Assembly: GCA_945639745.1 (NCBI GenBank)
Contig: CALZEK010000018.1
Coordinates: forward strand, 1-12,994
Length of the DNA stretch: 12,994 nt
From: an uncultured Bacillaceae bacterium
GTDB lineage: Bacteria; Bacillota; Bacilli; Bacillales; Amphibacillaceae
Direction: 5' to 3'
Position numbers and translations under genes: made by a program. The notes beneath the pieces are model-generated. The model was not told where the DNA came from, made no database searches, and saw only the letters and a list, made by a program, of their open reading frames with translations. Below are positions 1-5,920 of this stretch, piece by piece. The stretch's first letter is position 1. Every line of letters starts with the position of its first letter.

Positions 1-17
1 ATTTAAGTAAAGAACAG

Positions 18-54
18 GCTCTTCTCTCATCAATTTGAGAGGAGGGCTTTTTTT
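18..54 (+). terminator. Intrinsic terminator of the gene upstream of the window
   Basis: A 12-bp stem pairs 18-29 with 36-47 (two G-U pairs on the plus strand) around the loop 30-35, and is followed by a run of seven T and a further T-rich stretch. It ends transcription entering from the left, so the OsmC gene that follows at 116 probably has its own start. The only promoter room is about 60-100, where I found no convincing -35/-10 pair. Confidence 0.85.
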
Positions 55-115
55 ATTTTTTTAATATTAAACCATAGTAAATGTATCTGAGTAATCAAAA
101 ATAGGGGGAGAAGAA

Positions 116-589
116 ATGAGTCAATTACATATTAAGCAAAATTTAAGAGAAATCGAAACAAGCTGTGAAAGAGTGGGTCCGGTAAAAAGTGTGAGTTATG
201 TACGCGATTTTTCCTTTACGATTGATCAAACTATTCGAGGTGGAGGAACGAATCAAGCACCGACACCCATGGAATATATATTAGGGTCCTTTAATGGCTG
301 CGTCTTAGTCATTGTAGAAAGGATTGCCAATGAAATCGGCTTTCACTTTACTCACCTTAAAGCAAAGTCAGTCGGTACAATCGACCCAAGAGGTGTCCAA
401 GGGATTGATCAGGTGAGTCCACATTTTAAGCAGGTAATTAATACGATTTGGTTTGAGACAAATGAACCAGCAGAAAAACTAGCAGAATTAAAAGCCCTTG
501 TTGAAAAGAGATGCCCTGCTTTAAATTTATTTTATGATGCCGATATCGATGTTGAGTTAAATTGGCTCTTAGTAGGTGATGTGAAATGA
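116..589 (+). CDS. OsmC/Ohr-family protein
   Basis: A 157-residue protein of the OsmC/Ohr family, whose characterised members reduce organic hydroperoxides with two cysteines; many other members have no known substrate. The family signature is visible as PTPMEYILGSFNGC (residues 49-62) with conserved Glu53 and Cys62, and the second cysteine lies in KRCP (Cys133). Both redox cysteines are present and the length is normal. There is no signal peptide, so it should be cytoplasmic. The start has a purine-rich ribosome binding site (GGGGAGAAG). The stop codon overlaps the start of the symporter gene (ATGA at 586-589), so the two are almost certainly translated from one mRNA. This pairing suggests the OsmC protein acts on, or protects against, something the symporter carries, but that is inference. 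The family call is secure; the substrate is unknown. Confidence 0.88.
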   Translation: MSQLHIKQNLREIETSCERVGPVKSVSYVRDFSFTIDQTIRGGGTNQAPTPMEYILGSFNGCVLVIVERIANEIGFHFTHLKAKSVGTIDPRGVQGIDQVSPHFKQVINTIWFETNEPAEKLAELKALVEKRCPALNLFYDADIDVELNWLLVGDVK

Positions 590-2211
590 CCTCATATGGG
601 TGGTGGTTAATTAGTTTTGCTCTTATTTATACAGCGGGTTTAATCGTCGCGGGTCAGCTATCGAGAAAGAAAGCAGTAAAAAAGCAGGGTTACTTTGTCG
701 GTGGTCGGACATTTAATAAATGGATTGTTGCTTTTTGTATAACTGGGTTATTTTCTGGATCAACCTTTATTTCAATTTTAGAATTATCCTACTTAACAGG
801 GATTTCTGCGATTTGGTACGGTGTAGCCGAAACAGTCCAAGTCCTGATTATCGCCTTTGTGATTATTGGTCCCTTTAGGGAAAAACTCGTCGTTACCGTC
901 TCTGGGCTAATTGGTGAACGATATGGCCGAACAGCACTAGGATTTGCAGGTGCGATTACGGCATTTGCCTTTCCGATGTGGTCGGTTGCAACGGCGATTG
1001 CCTTTGCATCAGCTGTTCACGTCTTTACAGGTATTTCATTAACTTTATCTGTCGCCTTTACTGCGATATTATTATATCTTTATTTGAAGGCAGGCGGTAT
1101 GTGGTCGATTGCTTTAACACAAACGATTAATTTCTTTATATTTATTATCATGTTTGTAATTGGGCTGATTGCTTTTTTCATCAATCCAGGGATTGAGGGT
1201 TTACGTGCTTACGCACAAATAAATCCAGAAATGTTCCAGTGGGGGAGTGCGGGTCTTCAAGTAATCGTTGCTTGGTTTGGGACCTTTATTGTGAATGTCA
1301 TTCTAGCCCAAGCTGCTTTTCAAATGGCCTTATCTTGCCGGACACCTGAAGAGGGTCAAAAAGGTTTGAAGCTTGCTGCGGTATTTGGGATTCCATTTGT
1401 CCTTTTAGGTGTTTTATTTGGTCTTTCAGCTGCGATTGTTATTCCAGGTTCGACACTTGGTCTTGTCGCTTTACCCGAGTACCTCATGCAAGTCTTACCC
1501 GCACCGCTTGTAGCCTTATTCTTTTTAGGAATTTGGGCCTGTGCCTTAAGTTGGGGTGCGCCCTGTCAATTCTCCGGTGCGACGAGCTTAGGAAAAGACT
1601 TAGGTGGTGCGCTCAATCCAACTGCCACGCCTGAGAAGTTAATTATTTATACACAGCGCTCACTGCTTATTTTGACTGGATTGATGATTGTCTTTGGTCT
1701 GTTGCGAACCGAACAAGCGGCTTGGTGGAACGTGCTTGCTTGGACGATGAGAAATTCAGCGACATTTGCGCCCGTCCTGGCTGTTTTATTTTGGCGAGCT
1801 GCAACAAAAGAAGCGGTTGTTGGTTCAATGATAACTGGCTTTTTATCTGGTGTTATTTGGTATCATTTAGGCGGCTGGGCACCAGATCAATTCTATTTAA
1901 ATGTCCATCCTGTTTGGATTGGTATGTCAGTCAATATAACAAGCTTAGTTGCGATCACCTTCGTTCAAAAACTAGGGAAACTTGAAGTAAACTTCTTTTC
2001 TGCTCATGCTAAAGTAGGTCATTATGCTTTGGCGAGTGCTCTTGTGATTTTAACCATCTTACTTATTAATCTCCAAGCACTCAACAATTATGGTTTAATT
2101 GGTTTATTTGCCTTTGCCTTTTTACTTAGTTGCTTTATTGCAATTGCCGTCTATATCCCAACAACAAAAGAACATCTAGCATTGAAACCAAAAGTTATTC
2201 GAGCAAAGTAA
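586..2211 (+). CDS. Sodium:solute symporter (SSS/SLC5) family protein
   Basis: A 541-residue, very hydrophobic integral membrane protein with roughly 13-15 membrane segments. It starts with a helix at about residues 6-23 and has a cytoplasmic stretch with GYFVGGR (35-41), the position of the family's F-x-x-GR motif. GLIGERYG (107-114) matches the SSS motif after the third helix. A later segment, ALSWGAPCQFSGAT...GKD, occupies the place of the usual LSSADS motif of the sodium-site helix. The serine pair normally there is only partly kept, so the coupling ion may differ from the family norm. It would move an organic solute into the cell using an ion gradient; the solute cannot be read from the sequence. 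The start codon overlaps the OsmC stop, which implies translational coupling. The gene ends 30 bp before a strong terminator. Confidence 0.85.
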   Translation: MTSYGWWLISFALIYTAGLIVAGQLSRKKAVKKQGYFVGGRTFNKWIVAFCITGLFSGSTFISILELSYLTGISAIWYGVAETVQVLIIAFVIIGPFREKLVVTVSGLIGERYGRTALGFAGAITAFAFPMWSVATAIAFASAVHVFTGISLTLSVAFTAILLYLYLKAGGMWSIALTQTINFFIFIIMFVIGLIAFFINPGIEGLRAYAQINPEMFQWGSAGLQVIVAWFGTFIVNVILAQAAFQMALSCRTPEEGQKGLKLAAVFGIPFVLLGVLFGLSAAIVIPGSTLGLVALPEYLMQVLPAPLVALFFLGIWACALSWGAPCQFSGATSLGKDLGGALNPTATPEKLIIYTQRSLLILTGLMIVFGLLRTEQAAWWNVLAWTMRNSATFAPVLAVLFWRAATKEAVVGSMITGFLSGVIWYHLGGWAPDQFYLNVHPVWIGMSVNITSLVAITFVQKLGKLEVNFFSAHAKVGHYALASALVILTILLINLQALNNYGLIGLFAFAFLLSCFIAIAVYIPTTKEHLALKPKVIRAK

Positions 2212-2240
2212 ATAGTTAAGGATAACTTTGACAAAAAAAT

Positions 2241-2285
2241 ACTAGACTGAACAGATTATTATCCTGCTCAGTCTAGTGTTTTTTT
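2241..2285. terminator. Bidirectional intrinsic terminator
   Basis: A perfect 10-bp stem (2241-2250 with 2268-2277), extended by an inner CAG/CTG pairing, is flanked by seven A on the left (2232-2239 region) and seven T on the right (2279-2285). It can therefore stop transcription of the symporter gene on the plus strand and of the convergent XRE regulator gene on the minus strand. Confidence 0.9.
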
Positions 2286-2304
2286 ATAATTTAAATGAAT
2301 TAAA

Positions 2305-2544
2305 CTATTGTGTTTGTTGTTTATATTTTTCTATGATCTCATTCACATCGATTTCTAAAACAATAGCAAGTTGGATAAATGTTGTGAGTAGTGGATTTGT
2401 CTTGTTATTTTCTGTTCGACTAATTGTTTCAATACTGACCCCGCTTAATTCAGATAATTTATCTTGTGACATCCCGCTATGTAGTCGCTTGGTTTTTAAA
2501 TGTGTCGTAAAAACGTCTAGTAGTAATAACTCATCAGACTCCAT
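2305..2544 (-). CDS. Small XRE-family transcriptional regulator
   Basis: A 79-residue protein made almost wholly of one helix-turn-helix domain of the XRE (lambda Cro/C1) type. The recognition region is SQDKLSELSGVSIETISRTE (26-45), followed by the typical NNKTNPLLTTFIQLAIVLEID run of the fourth and fifth helices. It should bind DNA as a dimer and probably controls its own promoter or a neighbour. The ribosome binding site GGGAGG lies 8 nt before the ATG, which fixes the start. It converges with the symporter gene, sharing the terminator between them. The gene upstream of its promoter region is the degraded sugar transferase. A hairpin 48-75 bp upstream is a candidate operator or leader element. 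It lacks a ligand-binding domain, so any signal is unknown. Confidence 0.88.
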   Translation of the reverse strand: MESDELLLLDVFTTHLKTKRLHSGMSQDKLSELSGVSIETISRTENNKTNPLLTTFIQLAIVLEIDVNEIIEKYKQQTQ

Positions 2545-2945
2545 GGCTTCAACCTCCCTTTAAAATAACTATCAAGTGAGAAGGACTGAATCACCACGTC
2601 ATCCGTGACGTATTTGGTGTCGATTTAATGACAATTGATTTACTAAAAATCCAATCAAAGAAATGATTTTACTTATAGGTAAATAACGCATGCATGAAAA
2701 CTAATAATAAAATATACATAATATATAAAAAGATAGTGAATAAATTTAGCTAACGTGTATACTACAGAAAATCAATAATAAATATAAAATGTATATTTTT
2801 TGATAATTAAACGAATAGTAATGATGAGCCGAAAAAAGAGGTCAGAGGGAGTCATCTAATTAGCCAATGAAAGTGCCTACTTATTCAAGTCATTTTTCTA
2901 ATCCCGAGATGTTCATAAAACAAACTAAAACAGGAGCTGAGGAAA
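2545..2945. other. AT-rich intergenic region without a gene
   Basis: About 400 bp between the XRE gene and the sugar transferase remnant. Apart from the inverted repeat at 2592-2619 it is strongly AT-rich, most of all 2690-2815, with several TATAAT-like hexamers but no convincing -35/-10 pair. A short ORF opening at 2867 in another frame overlaps the sugar transferase and shows no protein-like pattern, so it is not called. I see no tRNA, rRNA or CRISPR element here. Confidence 0.6.
2592..2619. repeat. Interrupted inverted repeat upstream of the XRE gene
   Basis: CGTCA (2597-2601) and TGACG (2606-2610) form a perfect 5-bp inverted repeat around TCCG. Outside it CACCA (2592-2596) can pair with TGGTG (2615-2619) past a 4-nt bulge. 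It is the only GC-richer element in a long AT-rich intergenic region and sits just upstream of the regulator gene, so it may be its operator or a structured leader. No T-run follows, so it is not an intrinsic terminator. Confidence 0.45.
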
Positions 2946-3542
2946 GTGAAAAGATTAGAAGCACCCATAGTAAAGCAGATAATTCTCAAAGAAGTAAAAT
3001 TAGTTCATCCAAAGAAGATGGTGATTTATCCCGTGGTAAAAAGAATAAGCGATTTAATGCTTGTATTATTCATGCTTCCGATCGCTTTACCAATCCTAAT
3101 TATTTTTGCGATATTAATTAAGCTTGAAACATCTGGTCCTGCTTTTTATATTCAGGAAAGAAGTGGGTATAAAGGTAAATCTTTTCGACTCTATAAGTTG
3201 CGGTCAATGGGAATTGACGCTGAAAAAAATGGCGCTGTTTGGGCGATAGCAAATGATCCGCGCGTCACTAAAGTTGGTAAGTTTATTCGTCAAACAAGAA
3301 TTGATGAATTGCCACAACTATTTTATGAACGAAAGCATTTAAAGATATCAAGTATTAACGCACTCGTGCGCACCTATCAAACAGGACTGGGAATAAAAGA
3401 ATTAATCGCAACGCATCACAAATTTAGAAATCACCGCGTGAAATTGCTTGATAAGCGATTTTTAAATCCAATTTCAGTTTTAAGACTCATCAGAAAGCGG
3501 ATAAGCGCAAATAAAAAAGAAGCCGAATATTATCAAGACTAA
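2946..3542 (+). pseudogene. Degraded polyprenyl-phosphate sugar transferase (exopolysaccharide type)
   Basis: The first two thirds belong to the bacterial sugar transferase family, which moves a sugar-1-phosphate from a UDP-sugar onto undecaprenyl phosphate to begin exopolysaccharide or capsule assembly. A membrane helix at about 33-57 follows YPVVKRISDL. Then come the family motifs GPAFYIQERSG, FRLYKLRSM and DPRVTKVGKFIR, and finally RQTRIDELPQLF. After that the expected LKGDMSxVGPRP and KPGxTGWAQVNGR motifs are missing or blurred. RTYQTGLGIKELIATHHKF is still recognisable as the region between them, and the ORF then runs straight into a basic tail. The acceptor/catalytic C-terminus thus seems diverged and partly deleted: 198 residues, somewhat short. 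The start is a GTG at 2946 with AGGAG upstream; Met25 is an alternative. Its TAA overlaps the end of the comK -1-frame tail on the other strand. No partner polysaccharide genes are nearby. It may still be translated but is probably inactive. Confidence 0.7.
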
Positions 3543-3667
3543 TCAATCTTTACAGATACATCATTGATAACTAATTTTATGAGAGCGCGCTCATTGGAAG
3601 GAAGCTTTCTAGGTAATTGTTTATTTACGGTGAAAGTCGCAAGTGAAGCGATTATTGAAGCGGAGGG
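3539..3667 (-). pseudogene. comK: Probable out-of-frame C-terminus of ComK
   Basis: Where the comK frame ends early, the -1 frame opens right after a stop at 3668-3670 and runs 42 codons to a TAG at 3539-3541. Joining it after Asn154 (one missing C in the CCC run at 3665-3667 would do it) gives a protein of 196 residues, close to the 192 of Bacillus subtilis ComK. The new tail contains LPRKLPSNERALIKLVINDV. That resembles the basic, amphipathic helix at the end of B. subtilis ComK, which reads YPKEDRTKMIYDFILREL. The TAG overlaps the TAA of the convergent sugar transferase, as is common for genuine convergent genes. A perfect palindrome GAGCGCGCTC (3583-3592) lies inside. No intrinsic terminator for comK is seen before the sugar transferase. 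It could be a decayed end, a sequencing error or a frameshift site. Confidence 0.6.
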
Positions 3668-4128
3668 TTAGTTGTTGGTTTGATTTGTTTGTATAAATTA
3701 GCAACTTCAGCACAACGCCTTGTTTGCTTGATTAAAATATGATTAGAAATCGGTAATTTTAATGTGATATTATTTTTGAAGACAATTTTAGAGTGATTAT
3801 TTTTAGCTTGCGTCCTTGTGATTTGTTTGGCAAATAGCCAGATACACTCAAACGAGTTTACGCGGTGGGTAGGAAAGGCGTGGATTCTTGGATGAATCGC
3901 AACTGGGACTTTGCGTTTAAAGTGAAGGTGGTAGGTAATCGCCTTAATCCGTCCGGCATAATCTGCACCATTAAGTAAGCAATTATGTTTGATGACGTCA
4001 AAAGGGGATTGTTTTACATAAAGGATTTGCTCTTCTTCGATTACTTTTGTTTGGTGATCAAATGAACGGGTTGGCAGTAAGGCACAAGTGGCTGGGGTAA
4101 TCTGATACGAATCTAAAATAAGTTGCAT
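3652..4128 (-). CDS. comK: ComK-family competence transcription factor, C-terminally shortened by a frameshift
   Basis: A 158-residue protein that lines up with B. subtilis ComK, the master activator of DNA-uptake genes. Shared features in order are SYxxxxAxxxLP (7-19), VIEEEQILYV (29-38), P-x-x-VI-x-x-C (42-50), GxxYAGR (54-60), KVPVAIHP (73-80), AFPT (84-87), C-x-W (95-97), KIVFKNNITLKLPIS (114-128), and a Gln-x-x-Arg helix after it. The DNA-binding core is therefore intact. The in-frame protein stops about 35 residues short of the family length. From family knowledge, the C-terminus is needed for activation and for recognition by the MecA/ClpCP degradation system. The missing part seems to lie in the -1 frame at 3539-3667. 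GGAGGA lies 6 nt before the ATG. The gene is separated from the amidase by a terminator, so it has its own promoter within 4129-4225. No clear sigma-A promoter is visible there. Confidence 0.85.
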   Translation of the reverse strand: MQLILDSYQITPATCALLPTRSFDHQTKVIEEEQILYVKQSPFDVIKHNCLLNGADYAGRIKAITYHLHFKRKVPVAIHPRIHAFPTHRVNSFECIWLFAKQITRTQAKNNHSKIVFKNNITLKLPISNHILIKQTRRCAEVANLYKQIKPTTNPPLQ

Positions 4129-4172
4129 CGTAATTCCTCCTATCAGTCTGATTCATTCATTATCTAAAATGA

Positions 4173-4197
4173 CATGAGTAATGCACAGGTCATGAGT
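4173..4197. promoter_or_regulatory. Paired CATGAGT direct repeats upstream of comK
   Basis: CATGAGT occurs at 4173-4179 and 4191-4197, 18 bp apart start to start, within the roughly 95 bp that must hold the comK promoter. TGAC/GTCA half-sites flank both copies (GTGAC at 4196-4200 and 4208-4212). The spacing puts both on nearly the same DNA face, so they could bind a dimeric regulator. No perfect ComK AT-box is found here, so autoregulation as in B. subtilis is not shown by sequence. Confidence 0.35.
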
Positions 4198-4223
4198 GAC
4201 GATATATGTGACAAACTAACAAC

Positions 4224-4257
4224 AAAAAAGGAAAGCCGCTCAAGTTAGCGACTTTCC
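4224..4257 (-). terminator. Intrinsic terminator after the amidase gene
   Basis: On the minus strand an 11-bp stem (4257-4247 with 4240-4230, one G-U pair) encloses a 6-nt loop and is followed by six T. It begins 6 bp after the amidase stop and ends the sigma-amidase transcript, separating it from comK. Confidence 0.88.
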
Positions 4258-4262
4258 TCTTT

Positions 4263-5153
4263 TTATTGAATATCGTCTTTCTTAACCCAACTGTATAACT
4301 CTTTAATTAAGACATCGTTTTGACCGACTTGTTGAATGGTGTAGGATTTATTTTTATAAGCTTTTGGAATCGTTTTTGTGCTGCGAGCGTATTTTTTGGC
4401 TGAAGATTTAATCCTTACTTTCTGGCCGACCTTGAAGGCGGCTTGTTTGAGTGCTACAACATCTTTAGTGTGGACCCAGCTATATAATTCTTTTAACAAC
4501 AAACGATTACTCCCACGTTGTAAGACTGTATATGTTTTGTTTTTGTAGCGATTGGGGATTTTTTCACCTGTGGCGTAACGCGTCGCGCTGGCGGTGAGAT
4601 GAACGTGACTGCCTTTAGGAAAGAGGTGGTTAGTTGATTGATATGGGATTGCTTTGGCGGAAGTTGAAGGGGTTTTTTTATTTGTTTGTGCGAGGAAATC
4701 TGTCCAACTCATCACTGTTGCACTTCTTAAAATTCGGGGGCAATTTTTCCGACTCCAATGATGATGCTGAATGACGCGTAGAATTGTCGGGTATTTAGCT
4801 TTTAAAAAGTTTATAACTTGAATTGTATTTAAGACAGTTTGCTGATAATTACCATCTTGATTGACACACATCTCAATAGCGATACTTGAATAATTACCTT
4901 TGTATGTGCCTGAATGATAGGCCGCTTCGGTGAAGGGGAGTGATTGATAAACTTCAGGCTCATCATCAACTTGTAAGTGCCAGCTTGCTTGACGGGGATT
5001 CCCATTTGCTTGGAGAAGTGCGTGAGCGCGGGCATTGGCTCTGACCTGTGTATTATCTGTTTCGTGGATTGTAATCGAGCTTGGTGTGATTTTGGCTCCA
5101 GGTCTCGTGCGTGTATTGGTTTTGGGGATATAATGTTTAATAAAACGAATCAT
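4263..5153 (-). CDS. N-acetylmuramoyl-L-alanine amidase (amidase_2) with two SH3-like repeats
   Basis: A 296-residue peptidoglycan hydrolase cutting between MurNAc and L-alanine of the stem peptide. The N-terminal amidase_2 domain (about 1-155) resembles CwlA and phage endolysins. SSITIHETDN gives zinc ligand His30, AAYHSGTYKGN has His80, and SIAIEMCVNQDG has Glu94. HHHWSRKNCP supplies His130, Lys136 and Cys138, with the same 8-residue His-to-Cys spacing as T7 lysozyme. A Ser/Thr-rich linker leads to two repeats (about 178-232 and 238-294), each with RYKNK/AYKNK-Y-T and ending in LLLKELYSWV or VLIKELYSWV. They look like bacterial SH3 wall-binding domains. There is no signal peptide, as in endolysins, so release would need lysis or a holin; no holin is seen here. 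The ATG follows the sigma-factor stop directly (TAA|ATG), with AAAGG inside that gene, so its translation is coupled. This ties wall lysis to the sigma factor. Confidence 0.9.
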   Translation of the reverse strand: MIRFIKHYIPKTNTRTRPGAKITPSSITIHETDNTQVRANARAHALLQANGNPRQASWHLQVDDEPEVYQSLPFTEAAYHSGTYKGNYSSIAIEMCVNQDGNYQQTVLNTIQVINFLKAKYPTILRVIQHHHWSRKNCPRILRSATVMSWTDFLAQTNKKTPSTSAKAIPYQSTNHLFPKGSHVHLTASATRYATGEKIPNRYKNKTYTVLQRGSNRLLLKELYSWVHTKDVVALKQAAFKVGQKVRIKSSAKKYARSTKTIPKAYKNKSYTIQQVGQNDVLIKELYSWVKKDDIQ

Positions 5154-5705
5154 TTAATCATACCTTTCAAGTGATTTTTTGATGCGTGCTTTTAAATCTT
5201 TTTCTGTGCGTAGTTTCCGTCTTGCTTCTTTCGCCCAACTTTTAACTGCCTCAACCGAAACATTTTCTTGCTTGGCGATTTCTTTAAGTGAGTAGCCATC
5301 GACAACGTAGCCAGATAACCAGGTCCATTGACGTTTAGAAAGGCGTGCCTTAATTTTTTGCCAAATATCGGTATCTTTAACCGAAATGCCTGGTGAATCA
5401 AGGAGGAGTTGATTGCTGCGTGTCATTTTATTTCCTGTTTCTTGATTAATAATCAGTTGTTGGCGGGCTGAGAGTTGGGCATCACTTGCACGTTTATTTT
5501 GCCGAATTAAATCAATAAAATGAAAATTAAGCGCAGCATTTAAATGGTTATCTAAGCTGCCGAGCGTCTCATCAAATGATTGATAGGCTTGCCAAAGCGC
5601 AATCATCCCCTCAGCGTAAAACTCTTCATGAAATGCATAGGGAATGCGCAAGCGATGAATGTGATAATAAATCCGTTGTTCTTGTGAAAATATTTTCTCA
5701 ATCAT
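5154..5705 (-). CDS. Sigma-70-family factor, SigH/ComX-like
   Basis: A 183-residue small sigma factor with region 2 and region 4 only. Region 2 (about 10-72) contains EEFYAEGMIALWQAYQSF, matching the DLxQEGMIGLxxAIxxF core-binding motif of SigH. It continues with FHFIDLIRQNKR, like the region 2.3-2.4 pattern of SigH and streptococcal ComX. Region 4 (about 115-168) has a clear helix-turn-helix, DGYSLKEIAKQENVSVEAVK, followed by WAKEARRKLR for -35 recognition. It would direct RNA polymerase to a special promoter set. The ribosome binding site AGGAGGTG is excellent and 7 nt before the ATG. The gene leads an operon with the amidase, whose ATG touches its stop. An isolated sigma of this type beside comK suggests control of competence. 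A phage-type sigma such as Xpf of PBSX is the alternative. No anti-sigma gene is adjacent. Confidence 0.8.
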   Translation of the reverse strand: MIEKIFSQEQRIYYHIHRLRIPYAFHEEFYAEGMIALWQAYQSFDETLGSLDNHLNAALNFHFIDLIRQNKRASDAQLSARQQLIINQETGNKMTRSNQLLLDSPGISVKDTDIWQKIKARLSKRQWTWLSGYVVDGYSLKEIAKQENVSVEAVKSWAKEARRKLRTEKDLKARIKKSLERYD

Positions 5706-5787
5706 ATTTGTTCACCTCCTACTTGAATGGCTCAAGCATAAAGTGAAAGAAGTAAAGACGCATCCCTGCTAAAGTGTTTAATAGGGC

Positions 5788-5870
5788 TCAAAAATGGCGG
5801 ATTGTTTTCAGAAAAGCTGATTTTTGACGAGTTCGCTTCTAAATAATCAAAAATGATCAAACTAAAGCGA
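5788..5870. repeat. TCAAAAAT repeats and an inverted repeat in the sigma-gene leader
   Basis: The octamer TCAAAAAT occurs at 5788-5795, inverted at 5820-5827, and again direct at 5847-5854. The outer two arms of the first pair can form a 24-nt-loop hairpin that encloses the AT-box pair. In addition AAGCGAA (5865-5871) is the inverse of TTCGCTT (5833-5839). Three copies in 70 bp of otherwise non-coding DNA suggest a repeated protein-binding site. Positions and identity are read directly; function is inferred. Confidence 0.45.
5791..5824 (-). promoter_or_regulatory. Candidate ComK box pair (K-box) upstream of the sigma-amidase operon
   Basis: A perfect AT-box AAAA-GCTGA-TTTT lies at 5812-5824, and AAAA-TGGCG-GATT (6 of 8 defined bases) at 5791-5803. 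The gap between them is exactly 8 bp, one of the spacings known for ComK sites in B. subtilis. The pair is about 86-120 bp upstream of the sigma gene's ATG. No good sigma-A -35/-10 pair follows, which would fit a promoter that needs an activator. In AT-rich DNA a single such box can arise by chance, so this is a candidate only. Confidence 0.45.
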
Positions 5871-5883
5871 AGTTAGTTGCCAA

Positions 5884-5915
5884 ATAAAAAAACCGTTCTG
5901 CAAAGCAGAACGGTT
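5884..5915 (-). terminator. Intrinsic terminator of the Lon-like protease gene
   Basis: A perfect 11-bp stem (5915-5905 with 5901-5891) with a 3-nt loop, followed on the minus strand by seven T. It lies just after the protease stop at 5921 and insulates the sigma operon from read-through. Confidence 0.93.
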
Positions 5916-5920
5916 AGTCA

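Noticed and set aside
1722..1985. 87-residue ORF inside the symporter gene
   Set aside because: Out-of-frame shadow; Cys/Trp-rich translation and no ribosome binding site.
2788..2802. Further ComK-like AT-box in the AT-rich intergenic region
   Set aside because: Spacing is six rather than five between the A and T runs and the region is so AT-rich that such matches are expected by chance.
2867..3121. 84-residue ORF on the plus strand
   Set aside because: It overlaps the sugar transferase in another frame, has only a distant ribosome binding site, and its translation is a low-complexity Lys/Ser-rich sequence with no protein-like pattern.
3579..3672. 31-codon plus-strand ORF after the sugar transferase
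   Set aside because: No ribosome binding site and it lies opposite the ComK tail; it is the antisense shadow of that coding region.
4829..5401. Short ORFs inside the amidase and sigma genes
   Set aside because: Out-of-frame readings fully inside well-supported genes, without start signals or domain patterns.
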